Below, piece after piece: positions 10,770-25,800 of a stretch of 64,000 nt of DNA. The notes under the pieces were generated by a model that was not told the origin of the DNA, searched no databases, and saw only the letters and a list, made by a program, of their open reading frames with translations. The stretch is from Zantedeschia hybrid cultivar. Its lineage: Eukaryota; Streptophyta; Magnoliopsida; Alismatales; Araceae. A program made the translations under genes and the position numbers. How positions within the stretch are numbered: position 1 is the first letter of the stretch; every line of letters starts with the position of its first letter. Location: positions 2,118,001 through 2,182,000 of the forward strand of contig JARZZO010000003.1 of the NCBI GenBank assembly GCA_030544215.1, written 5' to 3'.

Positions 10770-11668
10770 GACTCGTCCCTCGAAGAACACTTAGTTGAAG
10801 GCCCAAAGATGGGCCAGACCAGCTAACCAGAATACATGCAGGCAGCCCAGTTTAAAATTCAAATGTCAACTGCCAGGTGGTCCCTTACTCTGCAAGATTA
10901 AGGATGTGCCCTTGCTAAGTCCTGCGTGTGATGAACCACCATCTTCCTCCCAACACCTGATGCCCCCCCCCAACCCACACACACACCAACAAAAAAAAGG
11001 AACAAAAGAAAAGAAAACAACAACATACACCCCACCGAAGCTTTTTGCCATTACTAGAAACAGCTGACCCACAGAATAATCTCCATGATCTCTAGAAGCT
11101 CAATTGGGCTGGTCACATACTACCAACAGCTCAGTCACCAAGACCCTTCACCAAAGACCCATTTCTTCACCTTTTAAACAATGGTCAAAGGGGCCAAAAT
11201 ATTTCTCAGCTCCTCCATCCCATAGAAAAGAGTGGAATGCTCCTCAGCACTATTCTCACTCTGATCAACCTACAGTCAGGAAAGGTTCATGTGTAGAGCC
11301 GGCAATGAGTCAATTGGAGCTGCAAATCCCAACTAACAGCCACACCAGCTCTGGCCATGCCATAGCCACCTGCGCCTCTGGGCGGACAACCAAACATATC
11401 GTCCAAATCCCCCTCTAGACTGCACCACTGGGACTCTTCAACTACTGGCCTCTTTCCCACTCCACCATACAACAAGCATGTTGGAAGCCTTAGATGGAGA
11501 AAGGCTTTGCATCCTCTTTGAAGATGTGCAACCATCTCCCACTCTCCTCATGCTTACCCCCACTGCTCTCACAACTACTGTTGCCACAATTTCATTAAAA
11601 CATAAGAAAGGGATCACCAGTGCCCCTTGGTTTTATACATACATACATACATACATTTATATATATAG
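10770..11668. other. Non-genic stretch, nothing assigned
   Basis: There are short open frames on both strands and an (ACAT)n tract near 11636-11655. I recognise no domain, splice structure or repeat here. Confidence 0.5.
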
Positions 11669-11949
11669 AGGCATGCTATTATGTGATCCGGACCCCATGT
11701 GTGGCAGGATCGCACAACAGCTGTGCCGTCCAATCTTGATCAGACGGCTCAGTTAAAAAAATAAAAACAAAACAAAATCCCGCTGGGCAGGAAGCGGAGA
11801 TGGATCGGACGGACGATTGGATATGCTCGTCTGCGTCGAGCACAGCTTTTGTTTTTTGTTTTTTTTAAAGTGAGCCATCTGATCTTTGACAGCACAGCTG
11901 TTGTGCGATCCGGCCGCACATGGGGTCCAGATCGCATAATAGCATGCCT
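11669..11949. mobile_element. Foldback MITE of about 281 bp
   Basis: The left end AGGCATGCTATTATG is mirrored by CATAATAGCATGCCT at the right end. The mirror image continues inward for about 57 bases through GGACCCCATGTG and CGCACAACAGCTGTG. A further inverted segment (CAGACGGCTCA against TGAGCCATCTG) extends the pairing, so almost the whole element can fold back on itself. It has no coding capacity. A/T-rich flanks on both sides prevented a confident TSD call, so the superfamily is not assigned. Confidence 0.8.
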
Positions 11950-13897
11950 ATTTTATATATTTATATATATATATGCCAAATCCAATATAATTTCTGGTCC
12001 AAATATGCCATCCACTGCATTGTTTAAGATCTTGCTTTGGGCAACCATGTCCGTTAACCAACTTAACCGTTAGTATTCAGGACGACTGTCAGATACCAGT
12101 TTCATCTCTATGGTTTAGCAAGGACGGGGAACAATGCATATGCTGAGGAGAAGAATAACATTTTTGATAGAAACTGCAATGCTATAGCCCCGAAGGAAAA
12201 GACATTGTTTCCATGATTTGCCATATTATACCAGATCGACTCATACGAGTCGATCGTATTTGGGCAAGTCCAATCTGCTGGCACACATCATGTCGGACCG
12301 GATCATACCGACTTGTACATGCACAATGAATTGTTTTAGATTGAGTTTTTCTTATTTGATAATTAAAGTCTTATATCAATTAATAGGGTACATTTCTTTT
12401 AAATGTGGCTTAAATTCTTGCCATTAACAAACTCATTGGGCTGAATTGGCCCGACTCGTGTGACTCGTGCGAGTCGGACTGATACCGACTCATATCTGGG
12501 AAGATACGATCCGGTACAGATCAGCGAGACGGCAAACCTTGATTGGGCTAACAATTCTGGCTGGTCCAATTTCCTGCTAACATTTCTGGTTGGTCCAATC
12601 ACACATTCTGATTGTGGGGTCACAATTTCTACAGACTTTCGTCTTGTTAACCAGACAAAGGATGTCATTGGAATCTGCAAAAGATATGCTTTGCCACGCG
12701 AATGAGATGATACCCGATAATATCAAGTCCATCAACCAAAACTTTCAGAAGGCTTAACCATGAATGGAAGTACAACAGGGTAAAAACCAAAACCCCTAAA
12801 TCCTCCCCTATAAATGTCATTGCTAGACGCCTAAATGCAAGGAAAAAAGTGCTCTTGGCATTGGTAAGGAAACACAGCGATGGACAATATATTTCACGTG
12901 AATAAGGATGTTATGAGTTTATGACTATCATGCCAAGGGTACAGCAGATGTAACAAGACCCACTTCGCTTACTAGTGAAGCACGAGTAGCAACGGCACTC
13001 CAAAAAGGAGAAGAAAAACTATGAAAACTCAAGAAAAGGAAAAGATGGGGCATACACCATGGATAGGATGTGTGGCTATAGGGCTGTCAAGAGGCCACCA
13101 CATGAGATCATAGGTTACAACATTGGAAAATATATCCATGCTCATCATTACAATTAAACTTAATATACTAATTTTCCATAAAATAATGTGTAGTTATAAT
13201 TAAACAGTGGCTAAAGAGTGCCCACTTGTTGGCGGCTGACCTGGATTCCAATTTGCCGTGCAATCCAAGGACAATGACTGAAGATTTAATGTCTGCAATT
13301 TTTAAAAGGAGAAACAAAATAATCTGCAGAGAGTAACTCTAATGGGTGCGACAAAAAGAACAATTGACCCCGAATGGGTCTATCATTCATATCCTTTCCC
13401 TTAAGACTTGGGAATTAGCTCCTACCATTCCTGATCTCCCCATCCTCCCTCCCCTTTATACGGCAAGGTCAAGAATGTATTTGGTCCATCTTTACTTAAG
13501 GTATTGTAAGCAGATCCTACACAACCCGTATAAGGACCCAAATCTAAGCACTTCTCAGGACAAAAACCTACATTGCACACTCAAGCACAGTACTTGAGTA
13601 CAGGTTAGTTCATCATTGAGCCTGAGCTGATAAACAGGTGCAGTTCTTGCTGAGCCAAAACATGGATAAACTTGGATACAGCTCAAAAGCCTTGACCATT
13701 AACTCAAACCATAACTTTTGTTTGGTCCATGATACATCTACACGTGAGAATACACCTTAGAAGCATAAACCAAAGACAATAAAACATGTGCAGATTTCAA
13801 GCAAGAGTTAATCATATACACCCAAAACAATCACACATATCAGGCAAGAGATAAGGCTGGTAGTGGTAGATTGGAAAGCCTACCCATGGTGGTTCTT
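11950..13897. other. Intergenic DNA and probable 3' side of the coiled-coil gene
   Basis: No gene recognised. The segment contains a perfect 9-bp hairpin (GATCGACTC/GAGTCGATC at 12235-12256) and a run of related CGACTCGT-type motifs at 12455-12500. The 3' UTR of the minus-strand gene must start just below 13898, but I could not place a convincing AATAAA signal. Confidence 0.45.
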
Positions 13898-13997
13898 TCA
13901 AATTGAGGCAGCGAGTAGTGCATGCAGTGCAACCCAATATATTATTAGCCCAAGTCGTAAAGTAGGCTGTCTCATGAGTAGTCGCTCAATTGCAACC
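13898..13997 (-). CDS. Coiled-coil gene, exon 8 (tail anchor and stop)
   Basis: It starts after ATACCAG and completes the split Trp codon. It encodes RLLMRQPTLRLG and a hydrophobic stretch of about 18 residues, and ends with TGA at 13900-13898, leaving almost nothing beyond the membrane segment. That is the topology of a tail-anchored protein. Confidence 0.88.
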
Positions 13998-16900
13998 CTG
14001 GTATTAAAACAGTGAAACAAATAAGCCAATGAATAGCACAGCCACGAAATTACTCTCAAACTTGACACTCGAGCTCATGCCTACCATAGTCCATCAATTC
14101 TATCCGCAATAGGTCGAGTGGCTCTAGGGATAATCTTTGATGTGGTAAGTGATTTGAATCCATGAGCTTCAGAATGGAAGAAAATTAATTAGTGTCTCTT
14201 GTGCAACTTTGAATAATTGCTATTGGTATAGAAAATAGTTTTACCAACATAATGAATAATTGGTTAATGCAGACAACTGAGATGTTGCATAAATTAGAAA
14301 GGGAAATCTCACCTTTATCATCATCCTCATCGTCTAATATACTGTTATCTTGCTCCAAATCTATAGCTACAGCAACTTGATCACTGTTCACCCTACGCCC
14401 GCTACGAGCAAGTGGCACAATGGAGCCTACAGTAGACCTTTGGTTTATCTGCATGACATAATTGAATAATTCTTCATTTTTTTCTCAAACGTGGATGGTG
14501 CTGCAATTTCATTAAATATCAAAAGAAAAGGGGACATACATGTATGATATCATATATAAGCACAATTCACACCGAGGCAGTGAGGAACCCTCCAGCTGCC
14601 CAAAAAACCCAAAATGGAGGAATCATGGCCCTCATCATTACGAAATAAACTTTAACCCAATCCGTCATCCAGTCGGTATCAAGCTAAACTTTCTGTTGGA
14701 AGATCTGCTTTGGCCATCAAAGATCCACTATCCCCCACAACCGAATAAACCAAAAGGTCACGTGCAACGTGAGCCACCAGTTCTTGTGATTTACCTTAGG
14801 GTTCCAGCACTGATACGGCAATATCATCCTAGATTTGCCTTTTCCACCATTACAGGAGACGGCTGCACAGACCCACCCTGAAACACTTGCAACTGAAGGC
14901 GGACTTGGTGGGCTAGGCAGTCAAGGCTAAAAGTTTAGGTCAGCCTAGATTTGACCAGCCCATGTTCAAGAAATGTGGATTCGGTTGCCGCCCCACCCCC
15001 CCCCCCCCAAAACAACCTGCATGGTCAGCTCTTTCTGAACAGCAGTGTACAATTGCTAATCAACTCCCCCTATCCCTCTCTCCCCCATCTCACTATGCAA
15101 GATCTCCATGATCCCAGGTCTCTCTTTCTATCTATCTATCTATCTAGATAATATTCTTGGGTATCATAGTGAGAAGGCTTGTGGGCTGGCCATGATTCAA
15201 TGTCAATTTGAGGATGGACTGTGCCAAAATTCAGCAACCAAATTTCACTTTTCTTGAAAGTGGTTAGTACCATGTATTGTATTAAGGAAAAAGTAAGGGA
15301 ATTCACAAGTAACAGAGAAAGAGAGCTCTCAAGAATCCCCGTTACAAAACACTTCACTAAGTCCTTATAAACGACCAAAAGGAGGATTGAGAATCATGGA
15401 CAGTACACAAAAACCTGCCCCACTCTTTCATCTGTCACAAATAAAAGAAGAAATCGCATATGTAGTCATCAACTCCTGTCTGAAGAGGCGAGCATTGAGC
15501 TCCCTCCAAATCATAGTAGCCAATCCCATCCTGTCCGGGCCTATCTCCCCACCGGAACAGGACAATTTCTTGTCCATCCCAATCATTGTTCCGGCCTATC
15601 CCAACTAAAATTTGTATTTTAACCTCAGATTTTCCTAATCACTTAAGCTCCTTGTAAACTTATTTTAGGGGATTCATTTGATGAATATACTTCTTTATAA
15701 CATCACAAATCCATCCTAAATACTTTTATTACATTAATATTGGCTTATTTCCATGTTTACATACTTATTTTTTGATATTATTTATTATATACATCATCAT
15801 CATCATCATCATCAAAGCCTTATCCCATCTATTTGGAGTCGGCTACATGAATCATGTTATGCCATCTTAATCTATCAAATGTTAAACTTGAGGTAACATG
15901 TAGCAATGTCATGTCTTTTCTAACTACATCTAACCATCTCATCTTAGGTCTTCCTCCATGTCTTCCACCCTCTTCCACTCTAATTCTATCACATCTCTTA
16001 ACTGGTGCTAAACTTGGACGATGACGTACATGACCAAACCACCGCAACCTATTCTCCCTAAGCTTAACGTCAATAGGAGCTACACCTAAATCCTTACATA
16101 TACATTCATTCCTAATTTTATCTTTTCTAATCTTACCACACATCAACCTTCACAGCCTCTTCTTAGCAACACATAATGACCCAATCTAACCATTATGAGA
16201 TATTGTCCATTTTAAACAAAGCAGCCCAAGGCCGTACAGTGTTATCCTTAAAAGTGCTTCACAAGTTATAGACCCAAGCCCACTCGTATAGCACAGTGAT
16301 TTTTTCTCATTTTCCAATACAAGACTAATCATGTTCATTCTTAGCCCAACCTCCAGATACAATGTAGTTCCATGTTGGCATGTTTTCTCCCCTATATCTG
16401 GGTAGCCCTTTCCTATAGGTGGTCCTCTCTTCTGTCCAGATTGTGACTAGGTCACTATAAGTATGCCAGCTTTAGCCAGGTTCGTCCTCGAACCAGACCA
16501 CATCATACTATGTAAGCCTGCACTGATGCAATATTATCATGACATGATCTTATGCTTATGAGGTATTGTCCGCTTTGGACCAAGTGCATACAATTTTGTC
16601 CTCCAGACACCTTTCTAGTTATGGAGCTGAACCCTATTCACATAGGTCAGTAACTTTTTTTTCTAGTTTTCAGATATGAAGAAAAGCTAGTTTATCCCTG
16701 CTTAAGCCCTCCCACAATGGTAGCTCCACACTGTGGTGGCTCCACAAAGGCACGCCTTTGCTCCTACATCGGATAGCCATTTCCTATGGGTAGCCGTATC
16801 CTTCTATCCGGTTCAAGATAGGGCCACTACAAGAGCCCTCTCATACATATCTTTAACCACATCAAAACAACCTTTAAATGAATGGACCCCAATTTTCTAG

Positions 16901-19900
16901 CCACAAACTCATATGCACGGAGGACAAGAGACGCTAAACAAGAGCAACATGATGTGTCGTGTAAGCTAGGGAAGAGCCATGTGCAGTAGATAAGAGAAAT
17001 AAAAACTCCTATTTACCAACACCATAATCATTCGACAAGTGAAATGACATACTAACATATTTTGATAACAAAAGTTTGTATACAATTACTTGGTTTCACT
17101 AAAGAAAGAAAGATCGTTAATGAAATCAAAAGAGAAAGGGTTAAGCAAGTGTAAATATGACATGTTAACCTTACGTTTTACAAACAAAGCACAAGGCCTA
17201 AAGTTTGTGCTATCACACTTTCACATGCCACATCCCCACTGCCACAATGGACTATGAAGCTATGAACCTTCGGCACATTTTGGTTACATATTTCTTTTTG
17301 AGAATTGGAATTGACTTCTGTGTGTGTAGAGTTTGTGGGTCTGATGACGGTGGGTGGTTTTGAAGCAAAAAAGTAATCAATAAGAGTATTCGATAATCAG
17401 TACTTCTGTTGAAACGTGCATATGTCAGCAAGCTGAGAGGCTTTCTCTATGAATTGAACTCTTTATCTAGCATCCATAACTAACGACATTTTTGTAAGGT
17501 GGACCCCTCCAACTCTACCTTTATTGTTCAGTTGGGAGGATCGGTCCATCCTGGGGGATTCCTTTTCTATGGGAAGTGGATTGTAAGTTTTTGTATAGGT
17601 TTTTTTTTTTTTCAGTTTCACCTTCTTTGTTATATTGTACAGTCTCCTTTTTGTTTTAATACAATTATGTGGTACCACCCATGTTCAGGAAAAAAGAAAA
17701 ATCTGTAACTGACAACACTGACGACATGTAGTGAAGAAAAGTGTACAACAGAGGTCTTATTCAGTGAACTAGAAATAACGTTTGTGCAGATTGTGTGCTT
17801 TGAACTAATGAATATATAATTGGTTATGAAGTATGCAACCCCGTTCTTGTTTAAGTCATGAAAGGCACTCAAGGCAAAAAATTAAATCCGGAGGAGTAAA
17901 CAAATTTCTTGATGTACTATAGGCTCAACCTCCAAAGAATCTGAAGAGTTCACAGTTAATGGCTGCCCAGGTTCCCTCGCACATCCAGGGGCCTCCATTT
18001 GTGATTCCTTTTCACGTAAAGAAATTTCGAGTACATCTGCTCGGCGTGAAAGCTCATTCACCCTTCCTTTCTCAATATCCAGTAAAGCATCTTTGTTTTG
18101 GGCAGCTATGTGCAACTCGTCAAGTTCAGCAATAACTGATGGAATCTGTTTGTCCAGGTACTTGATGTATGAATGAATTTGACTGCTGTTTTGACCATCT
18201 GTACGCAATTTATGTCCCCCAAGACGTAGAACCATCGTATCCATCCATGTCTGCACCTCATGTAAGTCAGTCAAGACCTTCTTGTTACTTTCCTGTTTGG
18301 CAAGAACATCATTAGTGCATCTAGCCACCTCTTGACGCAAGAAGGAAATCTCTGAATCGCGTTCCTGTATTTGAGACTGAAGGTTTTCAACTTCAGCAAG
18401 AAGGCTTTCTGATAGATGATGCAATTCATCAAATCTGCTCAATGTTGTTGAGACCTTTGTCAGAGCTTTTGCCCGAGAAGCCTCAAGATTCTCCAGTGCC
18501 AAATTATTTTTCTGAACAATTTGCTCCAATTCCTGATTACGGCTTTGCAAGCTTTCCATCTCAGACTCTTCTTCATCAAGTGCTTGCATCAGGCCTTCAA
18601 TTTCTGCATCCAAAAAAAATGCAGCTCAGGAGAGGGGGGGGAGACCTTGGTATTCCACAAACTCAACCAATAAAATAAATTTAATTATGGAGTAAAACTT
18701 GCTGCACCGGCAGCCGGTATTACGCCGGCTGCCAGTATTTTTAATTAAAAAAACTTTTTTTTGAAATTTTTTTTGCTCGGCCTCATGGTGCCCTACATGG
18801 CCGTACAGTCCGGTTTTTGATTTTTCATCTTTTTTTGGGTTGTCCGATCCAAGATCGGACTGTACGGCCATGTAGGGGGGTTGGGACCGACCAAAAAAAA
18901 TCAATTTAAAAAATAATAATAATAAAAAACACCGACAGCCGGCGTAATACCGGCTGCCTGTGCAGCAAGTTTTACTCTAATTATGTTGCTGGATAAACAG
19001 ATACCAAGTTCACTTACCTTGATCTTTGGCAGTTAGAGACTCCAATAAAGACTTGATCCTCTGTTCATAGTCTTTTACAGAAGCCTCCAAATTCTTTAGT
19101 TCGCTAGTTCTCAACTCTGATAGCTTCTTATGATTTTTCATCTCTTTGATCTGAGACTCTAATTCCTCAACGTGTACCTTTGCAGAATCAAGATCCACTG
19201 AGAATTTCTTTGCAACAGCTTCAGCTTCTCTGATTTGAGATACAAGTTCTGCACAGATCCTGTTCTGCTGCACATCCTTTTCCTGCAACTCCCTCTGGAA
19301 ATCCAATATGGTGGCTTTGAGTTCCTTCTCTCTCTTCTCTATAACGTCCTCCAGTATATTACTTGACCCTTTCACCGCCGTTAACAAGGAATCCGCAACT
19401 GTTCTGATAAAGTCCTCACTAACTGAAGTTTGTGCATCCACAGGTCCTTCCCCATGCACCCAGCTTGGTAATGTTGGCGATACCCCTGATTTTCCAACTA
19501 CTTGAGCTCTTGTTTTCTCAAGTTCTAAAATTGATCTTCTGCAAGCTTCATAGAGCATAGATATATTTCTGTGCATGGAGCACAGTTCATCTTCCCTGTT
19601 CTTTACTGTCGTTTCAAAATATGCAATGTCTCTCCTTAGAGATTCAGAAGATAAACCCGAAGAGGCTATTCTACTTTGAGTGACCTCCATCATTCTACTA
19701 AGCTCTCTAAATTGTTGGGCAACAGCAAAGGAGTGTTCATGCAGTTTCTCCTTTAGATCAGTAAATTCCCTCATACATTCATATAAGCTATGACCAGCAA
19801 CTTGAATACATTTAGTTATCAAACCATCATCAACATCTTCAGAAATGTCAACTTCTGATAAGCCATCAGTAGAAAAAGATACATCCTAAAGAAGCATAAG

Positions 19901-22784
19901 AAACAGAGAAAATGTGAAAGAACAGCAACAATTGTGAACAAGAAACATTAACATGGTAAGCATACGTAAAAGTTCATTGGAAAAGGCTTTTTACATTTCT
20001 TGAAAGTGGATAGTGGAAACGCTGTTGATGAACAGAGTAAACTGGCATCTATATTCAGAAAATGACAGAACTGCATACTTATATAACTGATTCTAATTTA
20101 TGTGCACAAATTATATATTTATAGTTATACATACATAGGAAAAGTCATATTGAACTTCATTGAGGCATCTTATATCATCAAAATGTCTTCACAACTTTTA
20201 TGTTTGTAATTACTCCCCAAAAGAACATATAATTCAAAAAATCTCCTACAATGAGTTATATGGAATGTGGCCTTACAATACAAATCCACTGTATCCTAGA
20301 GCAAAAATGGAGTACACTTTCTACCTTCTAATTTCTAAAAATGTGAAAAGACTATTCAGCCTTTATGGCCCCACTGATTGTAATTATGAAAGGATGTCTA
20401 CTTTTGCCACATGACCCAACTGGCACCACCCTAGACATGGAATTCCGGCACGGATCAGGAGGCCAGATCGGGACCCGCTGATCCCGATCTGAATTGGGAT
20501 CGGATTGGCCAATTCTGCATTCCATGACCCTAGAGGCATTCAACAGTGAACTTTTCTCAAAGTTCTCATCACTAACCCCAGAAACATACATCCCCCCCTC
20601 AGAATCACCACTGCTGTCAGCTGTTCACCAGCGAGTCACAAGGCAAAAGCAGCAGCACTGCAATTTCCTTGATCACAGCAGTGCAAGAGGCCATGAAGGT
20701 AAGCAGGGTGCACATGGAAGAGTTTCATCCAGCTTCTGGTTGTTTTCAACTCGCTGTCATGTTCTTGGCTGTCCACCAAACACAGATCCTGGCAAAGCTT
20801 GACATTGACATGGTGGGTGCCACACTGACAGCAATGAGACACTGGTCATCAACCGCTTAGATAGCTGCATGAGCCAGGTGCCCAGGATGCAGTGCAGCAA
20901 CATTTTAGCCTACAGTTTGTCGAAGCCTAACTTGATTCAATGAATAAGGACTTTGCAAGGTCAAACAATTGACAAGTGCGATTCAATGAATAAGGACATC
21001 CTGAAGTCAAGCAATTAAAGTGGTGCTTGCATGGATAGCAGGGAGAGCCATCATGGACCTACTGGACAGCAGGGAGACCCATCATGGACCTAACAGCCTG
21101 TAAGTACAAGATGGATGTGGAAGAGACCCACAATCAGGTTTATGCTAGCCTAAGTAGAGCATGCTAGATAGGTACCAAATATGTAGGACAAGGAGCAGAT
21201 GGAAGGCCTTCACCCTGCGTCACAAAGCCAGAGACCAGAGACAAGCTCAAACTAATACCCATTACTCTAGTGATGGAGCACTAAGGTCATGTTGGGAGTA
21301 GGTGACAAATAGAGTTCTTATCTCAGCAGTCTTTCTTAGAGGCATCTTCCACAGATTTCATCAAGTAGATACAAAGAGAGTTTATAATATTTTTTTGAAG
21401 GTAGATAAGGTTATTTTACTAAGTACAGTTGCACACTTTCTGGCACGTGGGTGAGGAATTACTCCTCTCCACTGATTGTACAAGCTCTATTTATTTAAGA
21501 AAATTAGTCGTGAAGTTCAATTTGTTTCTTTCAAAACTGGAGCAGCTGGATGACGCCAAGGCACTTGACGAGGTAAAATGGTCAGTGGCATGTCTAATGA
21601 AGCAGAGTTGTTGAACACCCTGCTACAACTAAGTAATAGGATGAGAACATGGCAGGTCAGTCACAGCAGCGATGTGGAGGTTGTTCCTCATGTTGGAGAG
21701 GGGATCAATGCTAAGAAAACATTGTCTTGGGTGTACAGGCAGACTGACTACTCAATGGATGGATATTGTTTAGTCATCAGCACCATCATAAAGCCCTGTC
21801 CCACCAATCTGGGGTCAGCTTAGGTATGATTTTATGAAAAAGGATTTGGACAGAGTTTTATGGCTAGCTGTTACTTTGATGCCAATCTCCAAATTTATGC
21901 CGATGAAAACCTTGTAGCCACCAGTGGCAGAGTAGAGGAACCACCAAAGTAACATAAAATAACTAACTATATTAAAAGATAAAGAAACAAAAAGTAGATG
22001 TAAGAAATAGAACAGACTTTGAAGAAAAGAAGAAGAGAGAAAAGAAAAAGGTATCAAAGCAGAGAACATTGCATTACTAGTTATATCTTTCCTTTACAAT
22101 TGAAGCCATCATATTCTTGGCATTTCTGCAGCAGATTGAGCGAAAGAATTTACATCAGTGTAGTTTAATTTCATGCCATAATTTTTCTGTTTTTCTTCGC
22201 AAGATGGGAACCTCACCTATCTTGACATGATTGTACATTTATTTTTTGATGAAATGGATGGTGCAATCCATCTTTTGGGAAAAAAAAAAAGGCATCAAGG
22301 AGGAATGAAAATTGTAGGCCCACAAAAAATGCAGCAACAATCAAGCTTTAGAAATTGCTAATATTTATTTTGTTTATCGCGTTGGTTTTTTGCTAAAGCC
22401 ATTTCTTCTGAAATTGAGAGCTCTTTCAAATGAGCTCTCACATCTTCCATCCAAGTTTTCTAGGATCAATCTCTCTTTCCAGTCCTTTGACTTCAGTGCA
22501 AGTGTCTCCTTTGAGTATTACTTGCTATGATCTGTGTTTTTATGTGGTCAAACCAGAGTAACTGTTGTATCCTGGATTCAATTGGTGCTACACTCACTTT
22601 ACTTTTGATATCCTCACATCAAGTCCGATCTTTTGGGGTGTTCTCACTCTAACTCAATTGGCATACAGATATATGTTGATGGCTTAGAATGGTCTCGTCA
22701 GTGCATCTAGCAGTCCAATGGCAGGTCAGATCGCACCCACACACGCACACCCACAACAGGAGTCTTCACACAACACACATATGA

Positions 22785-22847
<63 letters not shown>

Positions 22848-25800
22848 CACAGCACAGGTATGAGACAACTAGTTGAGGTCTCCCCTCTCTGCCATGATCA
22901 ACAGAAAACTGACCAATGATCCAGTTGACAGTTCTCAGCTTAAACTGATAGCTGTGTCGCCATTTGGACCCTATATTAGTCTAAGAAGGCATTCGAAGTA
23001 ATCAAGGGAGAGGGATAGCAAGAGGTTTTCCAAATAACAATTTTTTATGCGGAGTCATGTACAAGGACCATGATTCAGGGATATCTGTTATCAGTTATCA
23101 CAGACGCTCCCAAGAGTTATTTCTAACTAACCCAAGAGATCAATGGACCCCAAAGAAATATACAACAAGATGAAGCTAAACAAAATACAACAAAATGAAG
23201 CTACAGGGGTGAGAGGACGAAGGAATTACCTCGCTCAGCATATCACTGAAGAGATCAGATGGTGCAGGAAGTGGCAGGTCAACTGAATTAGTGCCATCCA
23301 CCAGCTTCACAATAGACTCCACATTTAACTTCATTCTGCAGAAAAGATCCACATCCCTAGAAAGAGCATTGACAAGCATCTTTGACAGCCCAAAGGAGCC
23401 TTTCCTTAGGTCAAATATGCAATCTTTTAATTCTATGATAGAACCAAGTTGTTTCTTCTTTCTCTCACTGTGAGCAACCATAAACTGCTCAAGATGTGAA
23501 ATGGCATTTCTTCTTTCAGCCTGAGCAATGTCTCTTTCTCTGGAATACTGAGCAAGGGCAGCTTCTGCTTTTCCTAGATCCTCCTGAAGGCTATCAGCTC
23601 TTTCTTGCACCTCATTCAACTCTGCGACAAGCAGTTCAGCTGCCTTTTTAGATTTAATTGCTTCATTCTCAGAAGAAACCACTGCTGCATGCAGATCATG
23701 AATCAGCCTTCCAATCCATTCCAACTTCTGAATAGGATCGAGAATATTAGCTTCAGCACCAAGATTGATTGAATATAAAGCAGTCAACAAGCTATTCAAT
23801 GTCTGAGAACGATCAAGCAAAGTATTCTCGGACTCTGCAAGAGTACTCCTCAGTAGATTATTCTCTGATTGCAGGGTTTCGACACGCTGGTTAAGCTCTT
23901 TTTTTAAGTGATCAAATTCTGTATTTATTTCTTCTACAGTTTGTTTCAGACTGTCCCTCTGCTGAACCAGTCCTTTTCCTTTCCTGACAGCAACGTTTAG
24001 CTTCTCTCTCATAGATGCAGACCGTTGTTCCTCTTGACTAAGTCGATCTTGCAACGAATCCCTCTGTTTAATCATTCCTTCAAATTCTAAAACAAGAGAT
24101 TCATGATTATCCACTGCTGTATCTCTCTCCTTCTGCAATGTATCTTTTTGTAGCATTAATGCCTCCATTTCAGAAATATGCATGTTACACCTCTCAATGA
24201 TTGTATCCCTCTCCTCCTTTGCAACAGCCAAATTATGGGAAACTTCATCAAGCTCAACCTTCAGAGCCACCAAGCTTTGCTCCCTGTCATCTAGTAATTC
24301 TTTAAGATTCTGTTCCTCAGGCATCATATTGTTATGAACACCAGAAGAATCATCAGGGGTCATATAGTTTTCCAAAGAAAAAGCTTTGTAGTTATCTACA
24401 AGCTTTCTCAGTGAGCTTTCCAAACATTTGATACTACTATCAATTGAAGATGTGTCTGCTTTGTCATGATCTGGAAGTGCTTCACCTAATAAATCATGTA
24501 ATGTCTTCATCTCAACTGCAATTTCACTACACAGTTTACACTCGGATTTCACAGCCAATTTTTCCTGCAAACGAGCTATCTCTCTTTGCAAGCTATCCTT
24601 TTCCAGTTCAGTCTGAGCAGCTCTATCTGAGACATCTGAGTGTTCAGACCTAAGTTTAGCCAGATTTTCAGAAAGAAACTCATTTTCACGTCTAAAGGTA
24701 ACAACAGCTGTATCAAGATCAGACATTTTTTCTTTTGATGCTTCCAGGTCAGACAAAAGTGACTCGTTGTCAACTCTAAAGGTAACAAGGGATGCATCAA
24801 GATCAGATATTTTTTCTTTTGATGCTTCCAGTTCAGACAAAAGTGACTCATTTTCATGTCTAAAGGTAACAAGGACTGCATCAAGATGACATATTTTTTC
24901 TTTTGATGCTTCCAGGTCAGACAAAAGTGACTCAATTGAAATCTCAAGATCGTCAATCTTTGTCAATAAAGAATCTCTATCCTGCTGAACCTCCAAAAGT
25001 TTTCTTCCTAACCACTCGAGCCTCTCTTCCGGTTCCAAAGATTTCAACTGCAGTGGCACATCAATGCTGTCTAACACCTTTTCCCATCTTTGCACAAGGT
25101 CATTCCTTTCCATGAGAGACTGCTCCAGCATATCATTATGCTCAGCCAGACCATAAAACCTGCTCAGAAGCTCCTCATACTTTCTTTTCAAATCATCCAA
25201 CCCAGGACTAGAGACTGACTGCAGGCCATCTTTTGATGCAGCCATAGCCACAAGACCAGAATCAGCTTGAGAGACCCCTAAAGAACTCTTTTGCTCCCAG
25301 TCAGTTGATTGAAAGGATGTGTTCTCAGCAACAGATTTCGCTAACCACTCAACCTTTTCCACTATGTCTTTAGAATGGAAATCCTCTGGCAAATCCAACT
25401 CTTCCATAACTTCTTCAATTTTTTGAAGAACAGAATCTTTTTGAAGGAAAGAATCTCGGAATGCAGTTGCTGAATTTCGAATATAAGAGAGCTCAGACTC
25501 CAAAGCTTCAACACGGTCTGCCTCTGAAGATTTGAGCTTTGTTTCAAGTTCAAAAAGTTTTGCTTCTTTGGATTGCAGTTCCTGCAAGCACATTTCAAGC
25601 TCAGATGACTTCTCCACCAATGACTGCTTAAGATTGTCACGTTGCACAACTAAACCTTTGCCTTTAGAAACAGCTATGCTAAGCTTCTCTCTGACAGCAG
25701 AAAACCTCTGTTCAGATTGTTCGAGTTCAATCACTTTAGAATTCAACTCAGAACTTGCACTTTCAAGAGCTTCTTCCATTTTAGCCAAACTTTCCTTGAG

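Noticed and set aside
11660..11960. A TSD for the foldback MITE at 11669
   Set aside because: Both flanks are simple TA-rich sequence, so any short match is uninformative.
12399..12705. Overlapping frames of 93 and 81 codons on opposite strands
   Set aside because: Repeat-like CGACTCGT sequence with no protein features; neither strand is preferred.
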